Shown here: in pieces, positions 43,171 to 54,779 of the stretch
Numbering within the stretch: position 1 is the first letter of the stretch
Layout of the letters: each line of letters begins with the position of its first letter
Assembly: GCA_020796225.1 (NCBI GenBank)
Contig: CM036764.1
Location: forward strand, 21,466,733 to 21,530,732
From: Arion vulgaris
Lineage: Eukaryota; Mollusca; Gastropoda; Stylommatophora; Arionidae
DNA length: 64,000 bases
Direction: 5' to 3'
Notes under the pieces: generated by a model
Databases searched by the model: none
The model's input: the letters and a program-made list of their open reading frames with translations, nothing else
Told to the model about the DNA's origin: nothing
Translations under genes and position numbers: made by a program

Positions 43171-43530
43171 TACATCATCATCATCATCAGGTATCGTGCC
43201 GGCTGGCGTAGACGATCATAGATCTCAACAAATTTCTGTCCTTGGTGTTTGCTATCAACTCAGATCTTGACGCTCTACCGTGCCATGAAGTCAGGCTATC
43301 CACAATTTTCTCTCTCTGTCTTCCTCTGTCTCCTCTACCCTCGATTTCCCTGGTTGTCACAATATGTTCTAAACCTCCCTCCTCATCACATGCCAGAAGA
43401 ATGATGACTGACTCATTCTAATATTGATGATAAGCTTTATCTGTGTCTTGATCTCAATCGGCACCTCAACATTATTCATTTTAGCAGTCCATGGGATTCT
43501 CATCATTCTTCTGTAAAACTGTGTACTTCT
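43170..43530 (-). mobile_element. LINE reverse transcriptase C-terminal end
   Basis: Sister of 36048-36415: TATCGTGCCGGCTGGCGTAG, CAGGCTATCCACAATTTTCT, and the minus-strand Met-Arg-Ile-Pro-Trp-Thr block near 43495. The tail is (ATG)n at 43176-43190. Confidence 0.85.
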
Positions 43531-43609
43531 CTGTACACAAAGCTAAAATTAAAAAAGGGAAATAGAGTGCAAAACTAATAAAAGTATTAGAGATTAATAA
43601 TAAATTAGA

Positions 43610-43910
43610 AGGTGAAGATAGAAGAGAATAAATAGATCTATGCAGAGGGAACACAGAATAAAATAAAAACTGGCTTACGCTGCAAAAAAAAAAAAAAAAT
43701 AAGAATGAGAAAGTTGAGAAGTAATTTGGGCAATTGGACACAAATAAAATGACATGAAAGGTTGAAAAAGACCATTATGGAAGGAAACACCCTGACAAAG
43801 AGGAGAAGAGGAAAACTACGGAGAAGATTGATTCAGGATCTGACTGATGATTTGCTCATCACTTACACAGAGGCTGGACATCTGGTCTTTGATATATATA
43901 CTGACAAAGA
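43610..43910 (+). mobile_element. LINE reverse transcriptase C-terminal end
   Basis: AGAGAATAAATAGATCTATG, then an A run (43684-43700), then Lys-Lys-Thr-Ile-Met-Glu-Gly-Asn, Arg-Arg-Gly-Lys-Leu-Arg-Arg-Arg-Leu-Ile-Gln-Asp and Glu-Ala-Gly-His-Leu. Same tail as at 5031-5390. Confidence 0.82.
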
Positions 43911-46900
43911 TTTTCCTAGGACACACTATTTAATGAGGATCAGAATGCTAACTTAATAATACAGACACAAGATAAACAATAAACACAACACGACAGGTTA
44001 ATCAAATATAGAGTATACTTTTCAATAAAAGAGTCTTTATCTAGTACTAAGCACCCAAACAACTCACAACTGAAATTATATAAAGACACAAATACAATTG
44101 TAATCGGGTTAAACATAAATTTGGATGCCCGATTGTGGTATCAAACTGAAGACTCTACTCACTAAAAGCAGATAGATCATCGTGGAAATAGCACGCGTGG
44201 GCATCAAAGGGAATAATGTATATATCATTTATACAGCTTTTAGAAGGAAACTGTAATTCTGTACACAATACCAACCAGACACTCACTATAATTCCCCAAC
44301 TTAGAGAACTCGTGATTGGATAAATCATTTGTTGATTTTTTGGCAAATTGCAGTGCACGATGTTTTATATCCATCTCCTAAATCAGAACAGTTATTTTTG
44401 GAGAAGCATTTCTGCTGTTAATTATATCTTTTGATTTTTGTAAACGTCATTCTCTGACATTATGAACCAACGGACTGAGTCTTCACAGTGTTTCTGAAAC
44501 AGAGCACAAACGGAGCTTCTCAAGTTATACTTAAAGCAGTTGTACATGATTGTGGTGAGTGGAAAACGATTTGCAAAATATATGCATAGTTTTCTAATTA
44601 TTCACAAAAAGTTAAAGTTGCTAAAATTAACTGAGGTTGTGCAGAATAGAGAGATTGATATTATTTGGTAGTATCACAAATGAGGAGGTTATGAAAACAA
44701 AAACTGGATATATTTCAGTAAACCCAAAGGTAAAAAGAGACGCTATTGCCAGATATGACATACATTAGGAAAACACTAGGGACATATAACAATAGGGATT
44801 CTTTCCTTAAACCCGCAGGGAAAGTGAAATAGAGGAAAGTCTAGAAATACAGGAACCACATATTTGGAGTCAAAGATTAACAATTTACGGAAGAACTGGA
44901 AGGAGTTGCACGAGATAACTAGAGATGAAAAGATTTGATATTAGTTGGATGAAGGCATATATCCAAATCTGAGTTAAAATAACACAAGTGAGAAAGAGGA
45001 GAGAAATGGCGTCCTTGTTATCAAAGTAAGCTCATCGACTCTGTACTATTTATCAGTGCTCGTTATTCGTAGCTTTACTATAGCTTTATAAATGTATAAA
45101 TAAGAATATCGATAATATATGAATATAAACAGTTCATTCCTCTATATTAAGAAATATCCCTGCAGATCCATGGATCTGATATATATTTTTTTTTGGTGAG
45201 GAGATTTGTGATGAATTTTATCCTGGATCATATTAGTGATGTTTTTCTCTCTCTCTTGCGATCGTTCTTTTTCGGCCATTTTTATAATTCTTATTGTGAT
45301 ATATAAGAACCTCTGCCAAGAACGCTTGTTTTACGTCACATTATCAGAACCTTTTGGAGCTCTCGTGCTTGTCCTTCGGCGTCGTATCCAATTTCAGCCA
45401 GCGTTTGCTGGGTTCGCTCTCTGTCAGCCTTTGACTGTCCCCAGCCGACCTGCAAGGCAGCAGGTTAGTGATGTTTGAACAGCGACAAAAATAAGGAATT
45501 GTTCTCAATGTTTTGTTAATGATTTCTGAATAGTATCATGAAAGAAGTGGTGCCAATATGAATGAATAATCTCTGAATAGCAACAAAGAAGAATTGTTTC
45601 TCATGTATGCAACATTTTCCAGTATTATTAAACAGTTTATGAACTGTGTTACTTAGATGAAATGAGCTTTGTCGCAGAGGCTCTGCAAGAATTTATGTGC
45701 TCCAACGGTAAAATCTAAAATTTACTGAGAAAGACAAAAAGCGACATCAGCCATAGGAAATGTTGTTAGGGCATGTAATTTTAAACCAAGATTTCTAGGA
45801 ATTATTATAATTATTTTCTGGGTCTGCATTTGTGAACATTTTGAGAAACGTAAATATGAGATATATGAATAATTGTAACAAGATGTACTGTCAGAAACCA
45901 ACTAAAATAGTGACACATCGTGTCTGTTTTTCATGATACTAAACTCGCTATCTACTCTGATCTGTTTAGATTTATCTCAACTTGTTGTATCCATTATATC
46001 GTATATTTGTGTCTGTTTGTTTGGTTTAAATAATAGCTTTGAAATATGCACTTTTATTTGGTATCGCTATTTTCGAGATTTGCAGAAAATATTTCTACCC
46101 GTTTCGTTTATCACTGCACTTTGGTAAAAAAAAAATACACATATAGATTTCTTTGAAGAAGAAAAATGTCAGCTTTCTATAACACATTTTTTAGACGTTT
46201 GAAGCGGAAGTAACGTCGTATGGATAATTCGTTCACATTGCACATTATAATAATATTACATAAAAAATGCTTGCCATTTCAAAATTGGTATTGTCCTGAA
46301 AATCATACAGTTTAGATATATATATATATATCTTGGTTATAAAACTGGTTGTTTGTCCGTCACAAAAATAACTTAAGAACGCAATTCTCTGAAATTATGA
46401 ACTTCTGACACTTATTTCTGTAGAAATATGTAGACCGACGCGACTAATTTAAACCTTGTAAGTGATTTCTTTACCGAGTTATAAACTAGTTAAGTTGGTT
46501 AAAAATGAATACATTTCATAGCAGGTTCAGTCAACCATTATACTAGTTCATTGAGCATGCAGTAAATGGTGAACAGGTAGTTGCAGCAATTGGGAACGGA
46601 ACATATCAATGAGAAAAATAAAGATTAACATTTCTTTGATTGGCTAACTCATTGTGGACCAGGAGCCACACTAAGTGGCATTTTTACTCTATAATGGCTT
46701 TTGCCCTGGACCACTAAGAGTTTACTTTCGGTTTTGTTTTCTATAATGCAATCATAAATTTCGTTTTATATTTTTTTCTGTAAAGTATAATGAAGTATAT
46801 CATTTATAAATACAAAGTAAGGGAATCCTTTGTCTTGCCAGAAATATATTGTAGAATACGGTGTTAGGCTGGCATTTTATATTTGACCTACAACACAAGG

Positions 46901-47035
46901 CTCCGATCTCTTAGTTGGTATATCTCTCAGCGTGTGACAACTAACAACACCAGTTCTATATCAGTTTACACATTTTCTTTTCCTACCAGTATACGCTCTT
47001 GTAAAAGCTACATTACATTTGATTTAGTATTCTTT
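43910..47035. other. Longest stretch without a recognised element
   Basis: About 3.1 kb of AT-rich sequence with no repeat head, RNA gene or convincing coding frame. An 80-codon plus-strand frame at 45236-45478 is more GC-rich than its surroundings and ends near a donor-like CAG/GTTAGT at about 45461, but nothing else supports a gene. A short TA run lies at 46317-46331. Confidence 0.5.
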
Positions 47036-47530
47036 CAGTTTCGTTAGAGTTGCAGATCCACAACCATTCCTTGAATCGTTTACATTGTCCTCTTTCTCAT
47101 TGGGTATTCAGAATATCAGCCTGGGTCAATGCTCGACCGCTTTCTACAGCAGTCATACATGCAAGTCTATCAGCGTGTGTATTCCTATTTACACTTGCAT
47201 GAAGAACTGGCACCAAAATAAAACTGATTTTAGTCAGCCTAGATCTCTTCAAGAGCGTTCAACCATTGTCTTCGTGCTTAAGCAAGTCTCAACCTTCCTG
47301 AGCATACTCATCGAGCCAGTGAGAAAACATGCATGAGTAAATGTCTGTAACTCCAGCCAGTCTACTGCTTTAGTTACTGCCATGATCTCCATAGTGACTT
47401 TACTTGTAATCACGGCAAAACCACCATTGTCTTCCTTCATAACATCCTCTCTGATTAGAGCAGTGAAAGCCTCTGAGGTCCACACGTGTTGAACCATTGA
47501 ACCATCTGTTTATATGATTACATCGTCCTC
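47035..47530 (-). mobile_element. LINE RNase H fragment
   Basis: The minus strand from 47525 gives Thr-Asp-Gly-Ser-Met-Val-Gln, then Thr-Met-Glu-Ile-Met-Ala-Val-Thr-Lys-Ala-Val-Asp-Trp-Leu, then Gly-Ser-Met-Ser-Met-Leu. The first two are RNase H motifs with Asp and Glu. The third catalytic Asp appears replaced by Gly. The frame stops at 47249 and homology continues weakly to about 47035. Confidence 0.82.
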
Positions 47531-47789
47531 ACATCGGTTCTCAGAAATCAAAACTCGCACGTCTGCTTCCACGACAACTGGCTTTTCTTATATGGTTTAT
47601 CTATCACGTCTTGATACTTTTGACATGATACTAATGGATAAAATTAATTTCTTTGATTGATTACTTGTTTCAATTATTCACCGGATTCAATATCTTCAAG
47701 TGAACACTCTTGTTGAATAGAGTTCTCAATCTGACCCATCCAAGATTTTCCTCTTTTTAAACCATATTCTCCTTCTTATATTTTTATGT

Positions 47790-48054
47790 CGCCTGTGTAT
47801 TGCTGGAGGTCTCAAGGGGAGCAAAGAATAGCAACACTTCGACCTACAAAGCATGTAGTAAGAGGCGAATGAGGTAGGGGCCTAGGAAGCTACCCTAGTA
47901 AATAAAAAGCATCGCAGAAATCGGATGTGCCGGCATGCTTGTAGACGTGTAACTGGCACATCGTACAATCGTTCTTAGGCTAAGATCACATACAAATCAC
48001 AAAGAGTGGTTAACATGTGGGCGATATGGAGCGTTCTAAGAAGAAGAAGAAGCA
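47790..48054 (+). mobile_element. SINE family S2 with target duplication
   Basis: Head CGCCTGTGTATTGCTGGAGG, full body, GAAGAAGAAGAAG tail. The flanks ATATTTTTATGT (47778-47789) and ATATTTTCATGT (48055-48066) are an 11 of 12 match and look like the target duplication. The right-hand copy is also the start of the 59-bp array. Confidence 0.9.
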
Positions 48055-48056
48055 AT

Positions 48057-48800
48057 ATTTTCATGTGCAGTGTCTGTTGTATGTCAGCATGTACACGGAA
48101 GTAGGTTCCAAACAAGATTTTCATGTGCAGTGTCTGTTGTTTGTCAGCATGTACACGGAGGTAGGTCCAAACAAGATTTTCATGTGCAGTGTCTGTTGTT
48201 TGTCAGCATGTACACGGAGGTAGGTCCAAACACGATTTTCATGTGGTGTCTGTTGTTGTCAGCATGTACACGAGTGAGTTCAAACAAGATTTTCATGTGC
48301 AGTGTCTGTTGTTTGTCAGCATGTACACGGAGGTAGTTCCAAACACGATTTTCATGTGCAGTGTCTGTTGTTTGTCAGCATGTACACGGAGGTAGGTCCA
48401 AACAAGATTTTCATGTGCAGTGTCTGTTGTTTGTCAGCATGTACACGGAGGTAGTTCCAAACACGATTTTCATGTGCAGTGTCTGTTGTATGTCGCATGT
48501 ACACGGAGGTAGTTCAAACAAGATTTTCAGTGCAGTGTCTGTGTTTGTCAGCATGTACACGGAGGTAGGTCCAAACAAGATTTTCATGTGCAGTGTCTGT
48601 TGTTTGTCAGCATTCACGGAGGTAGTTCCAAACACGTTTTCATGTGCAGTGTCTGTTATGTCAGCATGTACACGAGGTAGTTCAAACAAGATTTTCATGT
48701 GCAGTGTCTGTTGTTTGTCAGCATGTCACGGAGTGTTCAAACACGATTTTCATGTGCAGTGTCTGTTTTTGTCAGCATGTACACGGAGGTAGGCCCAAAC
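48057..48800 (+). repeat. Minisatellite, 59-bp unit
   Basis: About 13 copies of ATTTTCATGTGCAGTGTCTG plus TTTGTCAGCATGTACACGGA. Versions with AACAAGA and AACACGA largely alternate, giving a partial 118-bp dimer. Several units have one-base losses. The open frames are artefacts. Confidence 0.96.
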
Positions 48801-48878
48801 GACACATCCATATTCTGTCTTTCATATTAGCATAATCAAGAATGTTATGAACCTTGTGGATCTTGTGATTGTTTACAC

Positions 48879-49430
48879 CATGGGTTCCCAAATTGGCAGG
48901 TACTCCTCCCCAGTGGGCGATGAAGCCTTCCAGGGGGCTATAGTGGTTCAGAAGCATATGGAGGGAGTAGGGAGTTGTTTTCGTGATTTTGCGATTGAAT
49001 AATCATTACAAATTTGAATTCTGCATTTTAATTCATCTTATGCCCATCTTACACGATCCATTTTTTCATCAATTCTCTATTTCATGTGTATAATCATTTA
49101 AAAATTGACCATGTATGACAGAAATATATATCAATTTTCTATGTAAAAGTGAAAATAGAGCATGTATATACATATGAGAGATAAGCAGGAAATATCGGTC
49201 TCAGTTCCATGGAGGAGATTGAGCGAGTTGCCCAGGATAGAGCGGTATGGAGAAATTACTTGCAGGCCCTATGTAACGTATAACGGTACGAGAGGAATTA
49301 TTATTATTATATATATATATATATATATATATAAGTGGGGGCGTTGGCAAATTGTTATAACGGGGATGGGCGTTATAAAATTTATGTCGTGCAAAGTGGG
49401 CGGCAGGCCGAAAAAGTTTGGGAATCTATG
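48879..49430. mobile_element. Probable hAT-like non-autonomous element containing a LINE end
   Basis: The left end CATGGGTTCCCAAATTGGC and the right end, reading inward CATAGATTCCCAAACTTTT, are similar inverted termini of the hAT type. The flanks GTTTACAC and GATAACAC agree at six of eight positions. A LINE 3' end with a TA run (49182-49335) sits inside. No transposase remains. Confidence 0.55.
49182..49335 (+). mobile_element. LINE 3' terminal fragment with TA tail
   Basis: CAGGAAATATCGGTCTCAGT, GAGTTGCCCAGGATAGAGCG and GTATAACGGTACGAGAGGAA, then (TTA)n and (TA)n. Identical in layout to 55070-55200. Confidence 0.88.
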
Positions 49431-49654
49431 GATAACACATAAAGATATCTGCAGTAGCGTATATGAACCGGAAGCACATGTGAAGATCCAAAAACTGTCA
49501 AGACTTTGTAGACAGTACGGCCTGGCTTCATTATTACTAGTTTACGAAATGATAAAAGAAAAATTATGTTAAATAAGACTTTTCTGCGAAAAGAAACATT
49601 CAATCATGTCAGTGATACAAAAGAAATTGCAGTAAGATTCGAGGAACCAACCTA

Positions 49655-49883
49655 AAGTGTCTAACGGCAAAGTATTGACTTCATTGCACCAGATTTCCCC
49701 ATACGGCTCCACCTTGTCGGCAGAGAAGACCCGCTTAAGTTGCACAAAGCACGAACTCGTAGCTCCAACAACAATCATGGGGATCTCATGAAAAAAAATT
49801 GCACTTGTGACACGATCCAGATTCGAGCCCACAACTTGTAGAACGACAGGCCAACGTCTTAAACACTTTGCCAATCATACGCC
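49655..49883 (-). mobile_element. SINE family S1, diverged
   Basis: Shares GTATTGACTTCATTGCACCA, GCACAAAGCACGAACTCGTA and a head complement GATTCGAGCCCACAAC. The A-box end is eroded. Confidence 0.8.
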
Positions 49884-50329
49884 TGATGAATCAACTGGTC
49901 AATACAACATTCAGGACAATCTAAAAGAGATCGAAAATTATAAGTGGATTCATAACACTGTTAATCAAGATGTTTCTAGAAATGAACAAATCAAACTCAG
50001 TCTTCGAGACACAGAATACCAAAGTGAAGTGATGAAACTTTTTCTGAACGATCACATATTAATCGGATGTCATATTTTTGCCCCCAATCATGACACTTGC
50101 AGCGACAACTACGGTCCTGCTCTTTCTTGTGGTTTATCTAATGTCCTTCTATCTGTCATTCTATTAATTTTTATGTTGACAAATTCGCTGGATGACACAT
50201 TCAAGTATTGTAGTAACAAGCATCGTGTGTGAAATCATCATAATCTTTGCATTTCTATTTGTTACATTTAAGATCAGTGTAACGAATACATGGCGAAATC
50301 ATCATAATCTTTGCATGAACTGAACTGAA

Positions 50330-50412
50330 CGTAATAATGCCTAGAAAAATCACAAACAGCGTTAAAAGCTGGGGTTGATTCGCAAAGTCCTGTAAAGGAT
50401 ATGCAATTAACA
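50330..50412 (+). mobile_element. SINE family S3, 3' part
   Basis: TAATGCCTAGAAAAATCACA, GTTAAAAGCTGGGGTTGATT and TCCTGTAAAGGATATGCAAT match the 3' half of 16700-16957 in reverse complement. Confidence 0.75.
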
Positions 50413-50694
50413 TAAAAACAAACAATTTTTGCTAATTATAATGGCAGATAATCATTTTTGTTTCTGCTATATCTTCTAAATAACGTATCCATTGAATTGT
50501 CTTCGTTGTAATCAAACAAGGATGAACTCTATTCTTTACTAGTCATTATTATGTGCCATGCCGATGAGCACAGACAGTCATGTTTCATCATCTCACACGA
50601 ACCCCAGAGACCCGTATCAGGTTTGTGTTCTTGTCTCGAGCGTACTATATTATCAAGCCAATTTGGTATTTATCTATTTATTTTTTCCTTGACA

Positions 50695-50945
50695 TTATCT
50701 GTTCAAATTGCTAAGTTATCAACGTTATTTCATCCATACTGTTCAAATTTGTCAATTGTCACTAAGTTATCAACGTTATTTCATCCCATAACTGTTCAAA
50801 TTTGTAATTGTCACTAATTACAACTTATTTCATCCATAATCATGTCAATGTAATATCAACGTTATTTCATCCATAACTTTCAAATGTTGAATCAATTTTC
50901 AAATAATTTTAGCAAACTTTATTTCATCTCATAACTGTAAAAAAA
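50695..50945 (+). repeat. Degenerate tandem repeat, about 57-bp unit
   Basis: About five copies of AAGTTATCAACGTTATTTCA and TCCATAACTGTTCAAA, with increasing decay toward 50945. A LINE RT fragment begins just beyond. Confidence 0.85.
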
Positions 50946-50959
50946 TCTTGACTGTGTAC

Positions 50960-51310
50960 ATTTAATTTTGACCTGTCCAAAAGTGTGGTGTAGGCACACA
51001 TCTCTGTTTGAAGTCTCTGTTGATGGAAAATGCGCTGTAGGAGGTCCCATTAAACATTACAGTATCCTTCGTGTTATTATGGAATGATGATATAATTTTA
51101 AGCAGCGTAGGAGGACATTCGTATTTCCCCCATAAGCTTAAAGAGGCAGGTTCCACTCACTAGGTCAACTGTTTTTGTTATGTCTATGAAAGCAATGTTT
51201 AGTGGCATTCTTTGTTTCGTGACATTGTATCCTGTAGTTGTCTCAATGAGAATAACACGTCAATATCGGATCTGTTGGATCTTAATCCAAATTGTGACAC
51301 AGGGTATACG
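50960..51310 (-). mobile_element. LINE reverse transcriptase core fragment
   Basis: The minus strand gives Phe-Gly-Leu-Arg-Ser-Asn-Arg-Ser and Leu-Phe-Ser-Leu-Arg-Gln-Leu-Gln. After a broken stretch come Cys-Pro-Pro-Thr-Leu-Leu-Lys-Ile-Ile-Ser-Ser-Phe-His and Phe-Lys-Gln-Arg-Cys-Val. These are the RT segments between the first catalytic Asp block and the Gly-Val-Lys-Gln-Gly block, typical of RTE-like LINEs. The Gln-Gly is altered to Gln-Arg. Confidence 0.88.
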
Positions 51311-51334
51311 TTAGTATATGTGTTTAATTTAAGT

Positions 51335-51372
51335 TAATTGCATATCATTTACAGGAAGATTGCCACCCTGTA
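51335..51372 (-). mobile_element. SINE family S3, 3' tip
   Basis: TAAGTTAATTGCATATCATT and ACAGGAAG match the 3' terminus of the family. Under 40 bp. Confidence 0.5.
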
Positions 51373-51388
51373 TGTGTTTACATGCTTA

Positions 51389-51650
51389 TACAGGGTGTTC
51401 AAGTTAAATGCAGCCCCATTGACAAATCGAAAGTTGCCAGTTACACAGTGAGTGGTGTTTATTTACTATTTAAACCGGTTCTGACTAGCTCGTCTTACGT
51501 CACATTTGTTCATCGCCCCTTTCCGCACTAAAATTACATACCGTCACACAACCTTGACCTGCACTACGTCATAACTGAACGTTCTCATTTTCATACATAT
51601 ATGCCAGATTAGCTCCATTCACAGTCTGCTTTTATTTTGAACACCCTGTA
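51389..51650. mobile_element. Mariner-like MITE, 262 bp
   Basis: The left end TACAGGGTGTTCAAGTTAAA and the right end, read inward TACAGGGTGTTCAAAATAAA, are inverted repeats of about 28 bp. TA flanks both sides (51387-51388 and 51651-51652). There is no open frame, so it would have depended on a transposase in trans. Confidence 0.9.
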
Positions 51651-52440
51651 TATAACCCATCAGCGTTTCGTCTGTTTTCAGTGTGTCGTTTGTTTTACAG
51701 TAATGTGGTTTTTGGTCTTATGGGTCTTGTATCGTTTGCATTATAAAGTAATTCTGGTAAAACCATTAATTTATTCTGCTTCATAATGCAGTAAAAATCT
51801 TAATATCGTGTTTTCAACTTTTAACTGTTCAACATATATGTCTATTAATCTCATTTTACTCTTTCAAATATATAATCTGCGTCAACGGAAGTAAGTTAGT
51901 AGTCATTTTATGTAGCTTGCATCCGTTCTAAGGAAACACATGATGAAGAACAAACAAGCAAATAAGGTGATCGATAGATGTGTCAAGGACTTCTTTATAA
52001 AAGAAAAATGGCCACAACGACGTCAACATACTATGTATATTATCATCATGCGCTTAGACAGTTTGAAGACTGGTGATAAAGCTGTCTGATCATGTCTCTT
52101 CAATATATCTTGTCATTATTATCAGATTAGACAGTTGCAAATCTGATAATAATAGTTTAAATCATGTCTGTCATCGTTGCCATGTCTTTGGTGGTTCTTA
52201 TTAAGTCATATATAAGTACTAGTAATGACATTCTGAACTGGTACTTTGTCAAAGAAAGCTTCCGGGTTTATAAAATATCGTCAACTGTAACTAAGTACAG
52301 AAAGGTAAAAGTAATATTACAACATGTAATTTTGAGAATAAAAGTGCTAATAATAATATAATAGAAAAACAAAACCCATCTTGGTTGTAGTGGTGCTACA
52401 AAGGTATTTACAACACACAAGTCCCTTCAAAGATTCCTTA
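51650..52440. other. AT-rich spacer
   Basis: No gene is supported. A perfect 13-bp hairpin (ATTATTATCAGAT at 52115-52127 and its complement at 52141-52153) is the only structure noted. Confidence 0.5.
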
Positions 52441-52725
52441 CCTTTTCGTTCCGGACGAATGTGCAAATTTTGAGCGCCCTCATAGAGCGTGACCGCAAAG
52501 AAGATTTTCATTTAAACCAAACCACGTCAACTACTAGATTTCAGGAGCAGGGATTGAAGATTGGAGTAGCACGAAAAGAACAGTGTAACAGGTGTATGAG
52601 TAGGATCATCAATCAAAATCGAACTGGTACAGTCAGTAGCTGGATGCTGTTGGAGATATTGCGAAGGAGAACGGAGCATCTGTGGACATGTCCGGAGTGC
52701 AATGAAGATATTCAAAACTGAAACT
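52440..52725 (+). mobile_element. LINE C-terminal CPEC domain
   Basis: An 86-codon open frame (52461-52721) has Ser-Arg-Ile-Ile-Asn-Gln-Asn-Arg-Thr-Gly-Thr, then Leu-Glu-Ile-Leu-Arg-Arg-Arg-Thr-Glu-His-Leu-Trp-Thr-Cys-Pro-Glu-Cys-Asn-Glu-Asp. Same tail as at 31915-32300. It keeps its natural stop. Confidence 0.87.
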
Positions 52726-53255
52726 GAGTGTGCAAATCTCTTTTCTGACAAATCCTTCTTGTGATCAGTCCTTGTTTTTTTTTTTTTCTTTGACAGAGAA
52801 GGATGCCAAGCTAACCTATTTCAGATGGGAGTAACTATCAAACAATTTGTGTCTTCTAACCCAATAAGAAAATCTAAAAATAGATAGATGGAGATGTCAT
52901 GATCTATTGATGATCATGGTGATTATATTTTATTTACCATTTGTATTACTGTTGCTACAGCTTATTCTCTTTTCGTCTTCTTTTCTGGACACACTGCTAC
53001 CAGCCTGTTGCTCAATGTCGTAGTCTTGTGGGTTTTGTATGTGTGTGTGTCTTGGGCTTCTCTATTTACAGTAGTTTTGGTGATAGTTTTTTCTTTTGTG
53101 GCAGGATTGTCCTATGCCATCTATCCATCTTTTCGTGATTTTCATCTCGACTTATTTCCTGATGTTATGTTTGTTGCTATTTGTGTAGATAAAACAAAGA
53201 CTTGAAGGAGATAGCAGAACAAATGAAGCACAGAATTATGGAACAGAATAAGACA
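52725..53255. other. Spacer, no gene seen
   Basis: T-rich sequence with no supported feature. Confidence 0.5.
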
Positions 53256-53257
53256 TT

Positions 53258-54055
53258 AGTACAGAACGATGATGACGATGATGACAATGATGACGATGAT
53301 AACAATGATGACGATGATGATGACGACAATGGTGATACTGATGACGATGATGATGACGATGATGATGACGACGATGGTGATACTGATGACAATGATGACG
53401 ATGATAACAATGATGACGATGATGGCGATGATGATGACGACGATGGTCATATGATGACGATGATGATGACGACGATGGTGATACTGATGAGGATGATACA
53501 GATGGCGAATGATGATGACGATGATAACATATATGATGATGATGATGACGATGATAACAATGATGATGATGATGATGATGACGATGATGATGATAACGAT
53601 GATGACATGATGACTAACGATGATGACATGATGACAATGATGATGACTATGATGACGATGATGATGACGACGATGGTGATATGATGACGAGATGACGATG
53701 ATGGCGTACTGACGACGATGATGATGACGGTGATAATGACGATGATGATGACGCTGATGGCGATACTGATGATGACGATGATGATGACGGTGATGATGAC
53801 GGTGATGGATACTGATGACGATGATGATGACGGGGGATGATATGACGATGATGATGAGGGTGATGGCGTACTGATGACAGATGATGACGATGAGGGATAC
53901 ATGACGATGATGATGCGGTGATGCAGATGTCCGATGATGATGTGAGGATAATGAAGTGATGGCGGTGATGCTGATTCCGATGATGATGATGATAATAGCG
54001 ATGCTGATGATGCAATGGTGATGATAACGATAATGATGACGATGAAGACAATGAT
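53258..54055. repeat. (GAT/GAC)n trinucleotide tract
   Basis: About 800 bp of GATGAC-type triplets with interruptions. The plus-strand poly-Asp frame and the minus-strand Ser/Ile/His-rich frames are consequences of the repeat. Confidence 0.96.
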
Positions 54056-54429
54056 ACAGAAAACAAAAACATATAATAACTAGTAGAGCAACAACAAAAG
54101 TCAAGAATACAAATAAGAATCAATGAGAAGATATTTATTTAGACAGAGAATATCTCATAACGTAAACACTTACTAATCGATCATGTAAATGTGAGACAGA
54201 TGTCAAACATGACAAAATGAATTATCCAGATCATATTTAATAACATGAGAAAGATGATAACCTCTAGACAGAAACAACAGGAGAGATGGAGAATATGTGA
54301 CTTATTATAAACCACAATTGTGTATGATGCAGATAAGATGGACATTGAACTATCAACTGACAGAAACAAATACAGGCTTTGAGATGGGATATAACAAAAT
54401 AATTTGATGCAATTTATTGACATAAATTG

Positions 54430-54775
54430 GTTATTGGATACTAAACTGACGTCATTGCACTCCAGGCAGACCCATAGGTGCTCAGTCTCCTCAACAGATA
54501 TCGAAGAGTATGCATTCTGATGGTCCCCGTGGATCGCTGATTAAACACATTCCTCACTCTGTCCCTCAGGCATCCAGTTCTACTTGTATAACAGGTAACT
54601 CCAAACTGCTTAAATCGTTGGATCGATTCACAATCTGTTTTAGTGTCCTCATACAACAAGCAGTCGCGAAGAGACCGAAGAACATTTCTCCTTATCCATC
54701 TTCAACTCCCCAACAATCGATGCTGTTGATGCAAGTCTGCCCACTCTTCATTACCGCAAACACCCGCATGCCCAG
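54430..54775 (-). mobile_element. LINE C-terminal zinc-finger fragment
   Basis: The minus strand gives Asp-Thr-Lys-Thr-Asp-Cys-Glu-Ser-Ile, then Gly-Cys-Leu-Arg-Asp-Arg-Val-Arg-Asn-Val-Phe-Asn, then Gly-Thr-Ile-Arg-Met-His-Thr-Leu-Arg. The 3' tail is complementary to AACCAAT. It matches 39770-40057. Confidence 0.85.
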
Positions 54776-54779
54776 GACA

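Noticed and set aside
45236..45478. Possible first exon with a donor-like CAG/GTTAGT near 45461
   Set aside because: No homology recognised, no acceptor partner and no promoter evidence. A short frame and a donor-like hexamer occur by chance.
48017..48792. Several overlapping frames rich in Cys and Val
   Set aside because: Produced by the 59-bp array and broken wherever a unit loses a base.
53202..53684. 160-codon Asp-rich frame, possible acidic protein
   Set aside because: The Asp run is the GAT/GAC microsatellite. Overlapping long frames exist in other phases and on the other strand, as expected from a triplet repeat.
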